A stretch of DNA of 64,000 bases from Thiomonas intermedia. GTDB taxonomy: Bacteria; Pseudomonadota; Gammaproteobacteria; Burkholderiales; Burkholderiaceae_C. Under the pieces are notes generated by a model that saw nothing but the letters and a program-made list of their open reading frames with translations, was not told where the DNA came from and did not search any database. Of the stretch, positions 51,986 through 61,275 are shown one piece after another. The stretch spans positions 68,471 through 132,470 of the forward strand of contig DZDA01000001.1 of assembly GCA_022730375.1 (NCBI GenBank). The letters run 5' to 3'. Position 1 is the first letter of the stretch, and each line of letters opens with the position of its first letter. Made by a program: the position numbers and the translations under genes.

Positions 51986-53229
51986 TGGGCGTCTCCCCGT
52001 GCCAGCACCAGACTGCAATTGGTGCCGCCGAACCCGAAGGAGTTGCTCAGCACCCGGCGCGGCGCAAAAGGGCGTGCTTCCAGCAGGTAGTTCAGCGGAG
52101 CGACGCTGGCGATGGCCGGGTCGAGCGCAGTGGCGCCCACGCCGCCGGGCAGCACGCCGTGGCGCAGCGCGAGCAGGGAGAACACGGCTTCCAAGCCGCC
52201 AGCGGCGCCTAGCGTATGGCCGGTGGCGCCCTTGGTTGAGCTGCAGGGCGTTGAGGGGCCGAACAGCGCGCCCACTGCGCGGCCTTCTGCGCTGTCGTTG
52301 CTGGGCGTGGCGGTGCCGTGCAGATTGATGTAGTCGATCTCGGCTGCCTGCAGACCGGCTTGCGCCAGCGCCGCCTGCATGGCGCTGCGAGCGCCCAGGC
52401 CGTCCGGGTGCGGCGATGACATGTGATACGCGTCACTCGACTCTCCGACGCCCAGCAGCAGCACGGCGTCGTCCGACGGACGTGCAGGGGCGGCTTCAAG
52501 CAGCACGAAGGCGGCGGCCTCTCCGATGGACAGGCCGTGACGCTGCGCGTCAAACGGGCGGCAGGGCTGGGTGGAGAGCAGTTCCAGCGAATTGAACCCA
52601 TACAGCGTGGTCAGGCACAGGCTGTCGACGCCACCCACCAGGGCGCAGTCGATCAGTCCGGCGGCGATCATGCGCTGCGCGTTGCCAAAGACCTTGGCGC
52701 TGCTGGAGCACGCGGACGACACCACCATGGCCGGGCCGAGCAGGCCGAAGCGGGTGCGCACATAGGCCGCGAGTGAGAAGGTGTTGTGCGTCTGGGCATA
52801 GTGATAACTGGCGGGCAGTGCGCCGCTGGCATCGCGCTGGCGATAGGCCAGTTCCGTCTGCAGAATGCCCGAAGTGCTGGTGCCGAGCATTACCCCCACA
52901 CGCCGCGCGCCGTGGCGGGAAATGGCGGCTTGCACCGCCTGAAGGAAGTCGTCCTGCTGCAAGGCGAGTTCGGCGAGGCGATTGTTGCGGCAGTCAAATG
53001 CAGCCAGTTCTGGCGGCAGGCGCACGTCGTCCACACCCGCGACTTCGCCGATCCAGGTGGGCAGCTCCACGGTGTCGAAATCACAGGGCGAGAGGCCGCT
53101 GCGGCCGTTGCGCAGGGCCTGGAGTTGCGCATCCAGCCCGGCGCCCAGGCAACTGGTGGCGGTGGCGGCGCCGAGTTGCAGGTGCGGCAACGTGAGGGGA
53201 GAAAGAGGCATATGGTGAGGAGAGGTCAA
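51982..53229 (-). CDS. Beta-ketoacyl-ACP synthase (KS, ApeO-like)
   Basis: 415 aa; active site SSACSSSAKVF, INLHGTATPSND, KGATGHTLGAAGG (Cys-His-His). Start may be the ATG at 53211. Confidence 0.93.
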   Translation of the reverse strand: MTSPHHMPLSPLTLPHLQLGAATATSCLGAGLDAQLQALRNGRSGLSPCDFDTVELPTWIGEVAGVDDVRLPPELAAFDCRNNRLAELALQQDDFLQAVQAAISRHGARRVGVMLGTSTSGILQTELAYRQRDASGALPASYHYAQTHNTFSLAAYVRTRFGLLGPAMVVSSACSSSAKVFGNAQRMIAAGLIDCALVGGVDSLCLTTLYGFNSLELLSTQPCRPFDAQRHGLSIGEAAAFVLLEAAPARPSDDAVLLLGVGESSDAYHMSSPHPDGLGARSAMQAALAQAGLQAAEIDYINLHGTATPSNDSAEGRAVGALFGPSTPCSSTKGATGHTLGAAGGLEAVFSLLALRHGVLPGGVGATALDPAIASVAPLNYLLEARPFAPRRVLSNSFGFGGTNCSLVLARGDAQ

Positions 53230-53237
53230 GAGGTGGT

Positions 53238-53987
53238 TCAGGGCGTGCCGACGGTCGCCACGAGCAACACATTAGCAAATGGCGTGCCCTGGCTCATGGG
53301 CATGGGCTTGACCGTGAAACCGAGTGACTGCAAGACTTGCATCCATTCTTCCAGGGGGCGGCAATACAGATGTGCCGTGCGGTGGCCGCGAGCGCGGGTC
53401 ACGATGAAGTCCACCCAGTTGCTGATGCGAAAGGGCAGTCCGGCTGCGGCGTCGCCTACCCGTAGCAGCAGCACGCCACCGGGAGTCAAGGCTTCGCGCA
53501 CGCGGCGCAACACCGCATCCTGCGCGGGCCTGTCGATGTAGTGCAGCACGTCGAGAATGACCACGGCATCGGCGTTGCCGAAGGGGGCGCTGCGGATGTC
53601 TCCCTGCTCGAAACGGGCGGCGGTGCCAAGGGCGGCGTTGGCGCGCGAGACATCGCTGGCCATCAATTCAACGCCGCGCAGTGCGGTGGTTTGGGGCGGG
53701 GCGGGCCAGGCTTGCGGCCAGTTGCCCGCCGCATGGGCGCGCTGCGCCGCAAGCAGCCAGGACGCCAGCAGCCCCTGGCCACAACCAAGATCGAGCACGC
53801 GGGCGTGTGCGGGGATGAGGCCACATTGCAGCAGTTTGACAAAGGCTGGATCGCCCGCCAGTTTGCCGCGTGCAAAATGCCAGGCGAAGCGCCCGGTCGG
53901 CCGGTAAGGCGCGGCAGCGGCATCGACTAGGCCAGAGAGCCAGGCGGCGGTGGCGTGTGAGGATGCAGGGGAGGCGTTTGCGCTCAT
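53238..53987 (-). CDS. Class I SAM-dependent methyltransferase
   Basis: 249 aa; ARVLDLGCGQGLLASWLL (motif I), VVILDVLHYIDRPAQDAVLRRVREALTPGGVLLLRVGD. Confidence 0.9.
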   Translation of the reverse strand: MSANASPASSHATAAWLSGLVDAAAAPYRPTGRFAWHFARGKLAGDPAFVKLLQCGLIPAHARVLDLGCGQGLLASWLLAAQRAHAAGNWPQAWPAPPQTTALRGVELMASDVSRANAALGTAARFEQGDIRSAPFGNADAVVILDVLHYIDRPAQDAVLRRVREALTPGGVLLLRVGDAAAGLPFRISNWVDFIVTRARGHRTAHLYCRPLEEWMQVLQSLGFTVKPMPMSQGTPFANVLLVATVGTP

Positions 53988-54841
53988 GTGGGACGGGCCG
54001 GGGTGGAGGGTGCTGCGCAGGCAGCGTGCAGGGTGACTGCCGTCAGGCCTGCGGTGTGGATGACGTGGAGCAAGGCAGGCAGGACCTCGAGGATGACCGG
54101 ACGGCCCTGCGCGGTTCGCGCGGCGTGGCCGTCATGCAGGAGCAAGATGTCGCCAGGGCCCAGCTTGCGCAGCAGACGATGCAGCACCACGGCAGGGCGA
54201 GTTTCGCGGGTATCGAAGCCTCGGCGGGTCCAACTGGCAAGCAGGAGCTGATGCCGCGCCAGGATCGGCCCGAGGAAAGGATTGCGCAGTCCGGCGGGGG
54301 CGCGGAAAAAGCGCGGCGTGACGCCGGTGATATGACGCAGGCTGACTTGTGCGGCCTGCAATTCGCGGGAGTAGCCACGCGGCCCCAGCAGCGAGAAGCT
54401 GTGGCGATGGCGGTTGCTGTGATTCTCGACCGCATGGCCGCGCTGCACGATGGCGCGGCACAGCTCGGGGTGGGCTCGGGCGCGTTCGGCGATGCAGAAG
54501 AACGTGGCGTGCGCGCCGTGGGCGTCGAGCAGGTCGAGCACGGCGGGGGTGATCAAGGGATCGGGACCATCGTCGATGGTGAGCGCCACTTCGCCGCGTC
54601 GTGCGGCGGCTTCGGGCAGGCGCGTGAGGTTGGGGCCCAGCGCCTGGCTGCGCGGCCACAGGCCGGCCGCAGTGAGCACGGCGTGGTTGAGCACCAGCGC
54701 CGTCAGCGCCCAGGGCCAGAGGTCAAACTGCCACAGCACAGCGCCCAGCGCCAGGGCATGCAGGGCGATGGATGCCAGGATCAGGGGCGTGGGCCGCCAA
54801 GGCGGAACGGGCGGCAGGACGGTGACGCAATCGTCAGACAT
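53984..54841 (-). CDS. Polysaccharide deacetylase (NodB-type)
   Basis: 285 aa; LTIDDGPDPLITPAVLDLLDAHGAHATFFCIAERA, ENHSNRHRHSF, FFRAPAGLRNPF. Confidence 0.93.
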   Translation of the reverse strand: MSDDCVTVLPPVPPWRPTPLILASIALHALALGAVLWQFDLWPWALTALVLNHAVLTAAGLWPRSQALGPNLTRLPEAAARRGEVALTIDDGPDPLITPAVLDLLDAHGAHATFFCIAERARAHPELCRAIVQRGHAVENHSNRHRHSFSLLGPRGYSRELQAAQVSLRHITGVTPRFFRAPAGLRNPFLGPILARHQLLLASWTRRGFDTRETRPAVVLHRLLRKLGPGDILLLHDGHAARTAQGRPVILEVLPALLHVIHTAGLTAVTLHAACAAPSTPARPT

Positions 54842-54844
54842 GGT

Positions 54845-57277
54845 TCAGGATCCTGGCGAGGCCGCGGTGGTCTTGTCAGGAGCCGAGAGCATGGCCGAAA
54901 AAAGCAGGGCGAGCAGGGCACCGGGCGCGACGGTTGCTCCCATGGCCTGCAATACGGGCACGCCCGACAGCAGCAAAGGGCCGAACCCCGCCACCGTGGT
55001 GAGATTGGCGAACAGTAAAGAGGCGAGGGTGGACGGTTCGATGCCGCCGACCTCGTCCTGTCCCTGGTTGAAGAACAGGGCGTAGTTCGAGCCCACGGCG
55101 ACGATCAACATCAGGCCCACCAGATGCAGCAGGGTGAGCTGAACGCCCGACAGCAGCAGCCCGGCCACGACCACGAGCACGGCGGACAGGAGCGGTGCGA
55201 GCACCCGTGCGGTGCGCGCTGCCGAGCGCAGTACGACCAGCAGCAACACTGCGATGGCGACAATGCCAGCGAGCGACAGCTCCGACGCCGTGCGTAGATA
55301 GCCGTCGTACAAGCCGGTGCTTGCGGCGCCCAGATTGATGACCAGTGCGCCGCTGCCGTGCAGTGCGGCCTGCACGCGGGTGTCGTCAATGCTGGCGCGA
55401 GGGGGCGCTCGCAAGGGCAGCAAGGCGGTCCAGCCTCCCGTAGCTTGGTGCAGCAACATGCCGTCGAGTGCCAGGGAGAAGGCGGTATGCGCCAGGTCGG
55501 GCCGGGTCAGCAGCGGGAGATGGCGCGCCGCCTCGACATCGTGCAGGAAGGGGGCAAATGCTGCAGGCCTGACAGGCAGGCCGTGCAAGGCGGCATCCAG
55601 CCGGGCTTGCAGCACGGCGGCGTCAGGCAGGGCGGACTGCCGGGCGCGCTGCGTGGCTAGGCTGGGCAGATAACGCGCCGGGCTGTCAAAACCGGCGATC
55701 ACGCCTTGTTGCTGGAGGGCTTGCAGCCGGGGTGCGATGCGCTCTGCCGCGGCGAGTGCGGCCTCGAGGCTGGGGGCGTGAACGGCCACCAGGTCAACGG
55801 CATCGGGCGCGCCCAGTTGTTCGCGCAGTTGCGAGTTGAGCGCAAGGGCTTGCGGGGTGATGGGGCTGAGTGCGGAGAGTTGCGTGTTCCAGAGGGTGTG
55901 GCGATGGGCCAGCACCACGGCGATCGCACCGATTGCAAGCAGCACGACCAGCCAGCGCAGGCCGCGCAGGTGCGTAACCAGTAGTTTGAGCTGCTGTCCG
56001 GTGCGGCTGAGGTCGCGCACGGCGAAGTGGGTCGGCAGGAGTTGTGGCAGCACGAAGCGCGTGACCAGCGCCGCCGCCGCCAGACCGGCTATGGAGTAAG
56101 CCCCAAGTTGGGCCAGCCCGGGAAAGTCCGAGAGCAGCAGGGTGGCAAAACCGACCACCGAAGTCAGCATGCCTAGGCGGATGGTGGGCCAGAAGCGGTG
56201 TAGCCAGTCGCTGCGCGCGGTGTCTGGTGCCGTACCTGGCGTCCCGGCGCGCCTGGACTGGACAAATAAATAAATGGAGTAGTCCACCGCTTCGCCGATC
56301 AGGGTGGTGCCAAACCCGAGGGTGATGCCCTGGACCACGCCGAATCCCAGACTGACGGCGGTGATGCCGGCCAATACGCCGGACAACACGGGCAGCAGCC
56401 CGAGCAGCAGCACTGGCAGTGAGCGATAGACCAGCAGCAATAGGCCGACGATGAGCACGCCGCCGATGAGCGACACACGCTCGACCGCATGCCTGATGGT
56501 GGCGCGCGCTTGCACCGCAAAGACCGCTGTGCCGCTGATCACCAGACTGGCGCTGCGCGCTGCGGGCGAGCCTTGTTCCTGTTCGATCTGTTGCTGCGCG
56601 GCGGCGTAGGCGGCGCGCACTGCGTCGATGGCGGCCTGCTGGCCATCGGTGTCCGTGCCTGCGGCGCGCGTCTGCACCAGCAGCAAGGCGCGGGGCATGT
56701 CGGGCGCAGCCCAGACGCCATCGTCCTTGTGCGGCTGTGCGTCTGCTGCCATGTTGTCCAGCAATTGCAGCAAGGCGCCTGTGGGGTCGGCGGGGAACAG
56801 TGATTTGAGCGTGCCTCCCAGGGGCGAGGCGAGGCTGTCAATGCTGGCCGCAATGGCTTGGTGCAGGCCGGAGGCTGAAAAGGTCTGCGGTGTGGTGGCG
56901 GGGCTGAGCAGGTATCGGTACTTGAACAGCAGGGCTTCGTCAGCGTGCGCATCGACCGGTTCGCCATTGTTGACCGAGACGAACGCTGCCTGCTGGCGCA
57001 GCCGCGCCGCCAGTGCGCGCGACAAGGCAGCGCGGGTACGCGCATCACTGCCGTCGATTCCCACCAGAATGAGGCGAGAGATCAGGCCGTCGCGCAACTG
57101 ATCGACCAGCATCTGCTCCTGGGCCGTGGGCTTGCTCGGCAGGAAGGCCGACATATCGGCGGTATAGCGGCTTTGCAGGATGACGGCCAGACAGGCGACG
57201 AGTGCGCCCAGCCATAGCAGAACCGGGGTGAAGCGCCGCCGCATCATCCGTGCACGCCCAACAAAGTAAGGTTCCAC
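54845..57277 (-). CDS. MMPL/RND-family exporter
   Basis: 810 aa; two membrane halves with an N-terminal periplasmic loop; LGFGTTLIGEAVDYSIYLFVQSR and VGLMLIVAVGSNYALFFNQGQD. Confidence 0.9.
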   Translation of the reverse strand: MEPYFVGRARMMRRRFTPVLLWLGALVACLAVILQSRYTADMSAFLPSKPTAQEQMLVDQLRDGLISRLILVGIDGSDARTRAALSRALAARLRQQAAFVSVNNGEPVDAHADEALLFKYRYLLSPATTPQTFSASGLHQAIAASIDSLASPLGGTLKSLFPADPTGALLQLLDNMAADAQPHKDDGVWAAPDMPRALLLVQTRAAGTDTDGQQAAIDAVRAAYAAAQQQIEQEQGSPAARSASLVISGTAVFAVQARATIRHAVERVSLIGGVLIVGLLLLVYRSLPVLLLGLLPVLSGVLAGITAVSLGFGVVQGITLGFGTTLIGEAVDYSIYLFVQSRRAGTPGTAPDTARSDWLHRFWPTIRLGMLTSVVGFATLLLSDFPGLAQLGAYSIAGLAAAALVTRFVLPQLLPTHFAVRDLSRTGQQLKLLVTHLRGLRWLVVLLAIGAIAVVLAHRHTLWNTQLSALSPITPQALALNSQLREQLGAPDAVDLVAVHAPSLEAALAAAERIAPRLQALQQQGVIAGFDSPARYLPSLATQRARQSALPDAAVLQARLDAALHGLPVRPAAFAPFLHDVEAARHLPLLTRPDLAHTAFSLALDGMLLHQATGGWTALLPLRAPPRASIDDTRVQAALHGSGALVINLGAASTGLYDGYLRTASELSLAGIVAIAVLLLVVLRSAARTARVLAPLLSAVLVVVAGLLLSGVQLTLLHLVGLMLIVAVGSNYALFFNQGQDEVGGIEPSTLASLLFANLTTVAGFGPLLLSGVPVLQAMGATVAPGALLALLFSAMLSAPDKTTAASPGS

Positions 57278-57284
57278 CCGGCGG

Positions 57285-57878
57285 TCATTGCACGGGTTGC
57301 TCGTGAATGGTCATCAGTGAGCTGTCGCCGTCGGCTTGCAGCACGGCGATCGTCTGCACCTGACCCTGCTTGCCCCCGATCTGGATGCGGCGCACCCGCG
57401 CACGCGCCTTCGCGTCCACGGGCGACAGGGTGAGTTCCCAGCTTGCCGCAGTGCCATCGAGGGTGGTGGTGTAGTCGCGTTGCAGCGCCTTGCGGTCGCC
57501 GTTGAGGGTGGCCCGGATGCTGTTGATCAACACGGCAACGTCTGGATGGTCGCGCAGGTCAAACTGATGGCTGCGGCCATCCATTTCGAGGGTCACCTGA
57601 TTGGCCTGCAGGATCAGGGTTTGCCGCTTGGGTTTGAGGGTGCGCATCTCAAGAAAGTCGGGTGCGGCAAATCGCAATTCTCCGGACGACTCGATGGGTG
57701 CGTCGAGCATCGCCAGGGTCTTGGTCTCGACAAAGGTGGCGCGGTTTGCCGGATGACGGGCCAGAGCCTGCATCAGGGCGTCGAGCGTCCAGTCGGCCGC
57801 CTGGGACAGCGTTGGAACGAGCAGCGCGCAGGAGAACAGCAGGGCGCGCAGGGCGAATCGGCGTGTGGGCAGTGTCAT
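57285..57878 (-). CDS. LolA-like outer-membrane lipoprotein carrier
   Basis: 197 aa; signal peptide; LMQALARHPANRATFVETKTLAMLDAPIESSGELRFAAPDFLEMRTLKPKRQTLILQANQVTLEMDG. Confidence 0.85.
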   Translation of the reverse strand: MTLPTRRFALRALLFSCALLVPTLSQAADWTLDALMQALARHPANRATFVETKTLAMLDAPIESSGELRFAAPDFLEMRTLKPKRQTLILQANQVTLEMDGRSHQFDLRDHPDVAVLINSIRATLNGDRKALQRDYTTTLDGTAASWELTLSPVDAKARARVRRIQIGGKQGQVQTIAVLQADGDSSLMTIHEQPVQ

Positions 57879-58864
57879 GGCTCGGTCGGCCCGGCTGCTT
57901 CCGCTTCGGGGCCCTTCCAGAAGTCGTAGAAATTGAACCAGTTGTAGGGTGCATCGGCGCAGCGCATCTCAAGGCGTTGCACATAGCTTGCCAGCGCGGC
58001 GTCAATGGCGACGGCGCGCTGGCTGCGGTGGATGCTGGTGAAATCGGCCAGGCGCTCGAAGTGCACGTCGTAACGGTTGCCGCCGCGGTAGATGCCGAAC
58101 ATCAGCACCACCGGGCGCTTGAGCAGGGCGGCGATGCGCAACGGTCCGCGCGGCCAGGGCGCGGGCTGGCCGAAAAAGGGCAGAGTCGCCGTGCTGTCAT
58201 CGTGCAGGGACCGGTCGGCAAGAAAGCCGACTACGCCGCCCGCGTCGAGCCGCTCCTGCAATCTCAGCATGGAGTCGAGCCGTCCCAGGGGGATGATGTC
58301 CTGCGCGGCAGCGGGGTTGATGGCGTGCAGCGCGTCGTTGATCTTGCGCGCATTGTCGGGATACATCAGCAACGAAACGCGCGGCGCCGCATCGCGCCGG
58401 GCAAGCGCCCGCAACACCTCGAAACTGCCGAAATGCGCCCCCATGAGAAACGCGCCTCGACCCTGTGCCAGAACGGCGTCCAGAACGTCTGCGCCTTGCA
58501 CGCGCAGATCGAACAGATCCCATCGATCATTGAGCAGATAGACACGGTCGTGAATGGTGGAGGCAAAGCTGAACACATGGCGGTAGCCATCGGCCCAGTT
58601 CGCATCGCGTCCGAGCACGCGCTTGAGGTACTGGCGCGAGGCGCGCCTCGCGCCAGGTGCAAACAGCACAAAATACACTGCAATTCCCGCAAGCACGACA
58701 CGCCCGATACGCCGCCCGAGCCGCAACGAAATCCAGGTCATGACACGCAGAATATGGTGGTTGCTGCGCTCCTCCGTCTGCGCCCATTCGGCGGTGGAGA
58801 CGGACGCGGTGGCGGCAATCTCCGCCGACCGTTCCGGAGCCTGGGCGGGGAAAGGCGAGGTCAT
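57875..58864 (-). CDS. LpxL/HtrB-type acyltransferase
   Basis: Start re-set to 58864 (MTSPFPAQAPERSAEIAATASVSTAEWAQ); GAFLMGAHFGSFEVLRALAR (Hx4-type), VVGFLADRS. Confidence 0.85.
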   Translation of the reverse strand: MTSPFPAQAPERSAEIAATASVSTAEWAQTEERSNHHILRVMTWISLRLGRRIGRVVLAGIAVYFVLFAPGARRASRQYLKRVLGRDANWADGYRHVFSFASTIHDRVYLLNDRWDLFDLRVQGADVLDAVLAQGRGAFLMGAHFGSFEVLRALARRDAAPRVSLLMYPDNARKINDALHAINPAAAQDIIPLGRLDSMLRLQERLDAGGVVGFLADRSLHDDSTATLPFFGQPAPWPRGPLRIAALLKRPVVLMFGIYRGGNRYDVHFERLADFTSIHRSQRAVAIDAALASYVQRLEMRCADAPYNWFNFYDFWKGPEAEAAGPTEP

Positions 58865-59196
58865 GCGACCACAGGCGCAGTGGGCTGCGCTGCATTGCAC
58901 TGAACCAGTCCTGAGGCGGCCAGGCGCGCCTCACGACCGGCGTGCAGACTGAAGCGCACGCCGCCTTGCGCGTCCGGGGTATGACGGAGTTGCAGGGCTT
59001 CTCCAGGCTTGACGGCGCTGACAAACTTTGTGGCCGCAATGCGGCAGCTGCTGGCGCACAGGCCGTGGCTGACGCAGATATGGCGTAGCGCAGCGTCGAG
59101 CAGCAGCACGCCGGGCACGATGGGGTGTGCGGGAAAATGTCCGGCGAAAGCGGGATGCTCTGCGTCGTACGTCGGCAGGTTTTCGATGGGGGTCAT
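58861..59196 (-). CDS. Hotdog 3-hydroxyacyl-ACP dehydratase-like (FabZ/ApeI-like)
   Basis: Start re-set to 59196; HPAFAGHFPAHPIVPGVLLLDAALRHI, KFVSAVKPGEALQL. Confidence 0.88.
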   Translation of the reverse strand: MTPIENLPTYDAEHPAFAGHFPAHPIVPGVLLLDAALRHICVSHGLCASSCRIAATKFVSAVKPGEALQLRHTPDAQGGVRFSLHAGREARLAASGLVQCNAAQPTAPVVA

Positions 59197-60545
59197 GAAC
59201 GCGCCTCCGCCTGGCTGCCCCATTCTGCCGCCAAGGCCACCAGCGCGGAGCGCGGCAGCTTGCCCGTGGCGTTACGCGGAAGAGCGTCCATCAGCACAAG
59301 CGGGCGGGGCAGGAAGGCGGGATCGACGCGTTGTCGCAGCGCGTCGATCAGCGCGTGACGCGGTAGCGTCGGAGCGACGGCGAAAGCCATGAGCCTGGGT
59401 ACGGCGGCGCTGCGGTCATCGGGCATGTGAAACGCGCCGTCGTCCACCCCCGGAATGGACAGCAACTGGTGATTGAGGTGGGCTAGGGAACTGCGCTTGC
59501 CAGCGATGTTGACCATGTCCGCATGGCGCCCGATCAGGCGGAAATTCTGGCTGTCGATACGGTCGACGTCGTCGCTCAGCGGCACTGGCGCAGCCAGGTG
59601 CCCGCCCTGAGCCTGCAACGTGCCGTCGGCGGCCGCGGTTAGCAAGACCTCGGGGAGCAGTGTCCAGACATCGGTCTGCACGGTGCGGCGGCTGGCAATT
59701 TGACCGGTCTCGGTAGACCCGTAGATTTCGAGCAATGGCGCACCGAGATGCTGCTCTACAGCGCACGCGAGGTCATGATCGAGCGGCGCAGTGGCACACA
59801 GCACCAACGCAATGGGCGGCAGAGTCACGCCCGAGGCCAGCAAGGCGCGCAGATGCACCGGGGTGGACACCAGCAGGCGCGGCGTCGGCACATCGGCCAG
59901 GGCGGTGGCAATATCCGCCGGATAGAACGGATGTGCCGCGCTGAGCACGGCGCCGCCCTGCAGCGCCAGCAGCAAGGTGGACTCGAAGCCATACATATGC
60001 TGCGGCGGCACCGTGCCCACGAGATGCAAGGGGCCGCAGTCGGCGGCCTGGCGGAGTCTGGCGGCCCCAGCCCGCACGCAATGCGCCAACGCGCCCCAGG
60101 TTTTGCCGTGGGCGAGCGGTGTGCCGGTGGAGCCGGAGGTGAAGACTTGTGCGACGCACTGGTCTGCCGGAATCAGGGGCATGGCAAAGCGGGCGCCAGA
60201 AACCGCGTTGCGCCGTACCGGATACTGCAGGAAAGGCAGGTCGAGCTCCCCTGGAGCATCACCCAAATGGAGCAGATCAGGAGCAAGGGTGCGCAGTTGC
60301 GCCACGGTGTCGGGTGCGCGGGAAGAGGGCAACAGGCTGGTGCGGCCACTCACCACGGCAGCTGCGAAGCCGACGCAGAACTCGTAACGGTCTGAGCAGG
60401 TATTGAGCACATGCCGGGCATCGGGCAGGGCGACAGCAAGGTGATCGACGTCGGCCAGAAACTCCTGGACGAGCACGGGCCGTCCGCGACGCCAGGCGAA
60501 GATGGCCTCGGGGGAAGACTGCGAGAGCAGGGGCAGATGCGACAT
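59193..60545 (-). CDS. AMP-dependent acyl/aryl-ACP (CoA) ligase
   Basis: Start re-set to 60545 (MSHLPLLSQSSPEAIFAWRRG); QVFTSGSTGTPLAHGKTW, LLEIYGSTETGQIA, LPRNATGKLPRSAL. Confidence 0.9.
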   Translation of the reverse strand: MSHLPLLSQSSPEAIFAWRRGRPVLVQEFLADVDHLAVALPDARHVLNTCSDRYEFCVGFAAAVVSGRTSLLPSSRAPDTVAQLRTLAPDLLHLGDAPGELDLPFLQYPVRRNAVSGARFAMPLIPADQCVAQVFTSGSTGTPLAHGKTWGALAHCVRAGAARLRQAADCGPLHLVGTVPPQHMYGFESTLLLALQGGAVLSAAHPFYPADIATALADVPTPRLLVSTPVHLRALLASGVTLPPIALVLCATAPLDHDLACAVEQHLGAPLLEIYGSTETGQIASRRTVQTDVWTLLPEVLLTAAADGTLQAQGGHLAAPVPLSDDVDRIDSQNFRLIGRHADMVNIAGKRSSLAHLNHQLLSIPGVDDGAFHMPDDRSAAVPRLMAFAVAPTLPRHALIDALRQRVDPAFLPRPLVLMDALPRNATGKLPRSALVALAAEWGSQAEARS

Positions 60546-60567
60546 CACGGAACAGCGCAATCGCGGC

Positions 60568-61275
60568 TTAGCGCCGATTGACGAGGACGGGCGGAGGGAC
60601 GCTGTCCGCCGTCTCGGGGACTGGGGCTTTGCGATGGGCGTTGTAGCGCAGGTAGGAGCGGAAGGCCTGGATGGGCCCTGCGCGCTCGTCTGCGGGCACG
60701 GTGCGCAGGCGCACCAGATACTCCGCAACGAACATGCCCAGCACCAGCATCGGGCTGGCGACATTGGCAAATACCGCCCAGACCGACAAGGGTGTCGTCG
60801 CAAACAGCAGTAGGGAGCTGCCGGCCATCAGGCCGAAGAACAGCGTCCAGGCCCAAGTCACGCTGCGGGTATAGCGGGTGACGAGTGCCGAAAGAGTGCC
60901 ATGCGCCAGCAGCGCAAAGCGCGTGACCAAGGGCGTTTGCCCGCCGCCCAGGGTGCGGCCAAATACCCAGGCCAGCAAGGCCATCATGCCGGCATGCTCG
61001 GCAAGGTAGGCCAGGGCGTAGTGGCGCAACAGCAGGGCGCGCTGGTCCCAGAGTATGGCAAGCAGCAGGGCAATCAGTGCGAGCAGCAGAAGACGTCGGG
61101 GCGACTGCCACGCCAGCCAGGTCAGCATGAGAAGGGAGGGGACAAATGCCACAACCGCGCCGATCGGATTGGGCTGGGGCAGGCGCGCGCCTATGAACGA
61201 CATCACCGGATACGCCACGCACAAAACCCCGATCAAGGCGCCGCGCAGCACTCCGGCGCGGGAGAACGCGGTCAT
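60568..61275 (-). CDS. COG4648 family integral membrane protein
   Basis: 235 aa; AYPVMSFIGARLPQPNPIGAVVAFVPSLLMLTWLAWQSPRR; FEYLVRLRTVP near the C-terminus; COG4648 proteins are common in aryl-polyene clusters. Confidence 0.75.
   Translation of the reverse strand: MTAFSRAGVLRGALIGVLCVAYPVMSFIGARLPQPNPIGAVVAFVPSLLMLTWLAWQSPRRLLLLALIALLLAILWDQRALLLRHYALAYLAEHAGMMALLAWVFGRTLGGGQTPLVTRFALLAHGTLSALVTRYTRSVTWAWTLFFGLMAGSSLLLFATTPLSVWAVFANVASPMLVLGMFVAEYLVRLRTVPADERAGPIQAFRSYLRYNAHRKAPVPETADSVPPPVLVNRR

Noticed and set aside
53870-55018. 382-aa plus-strand ORF opposite the methyltransferase/deacetylase genes
   Set aside because: Shadow ORF; the minus-strand genes carry clear motifs.
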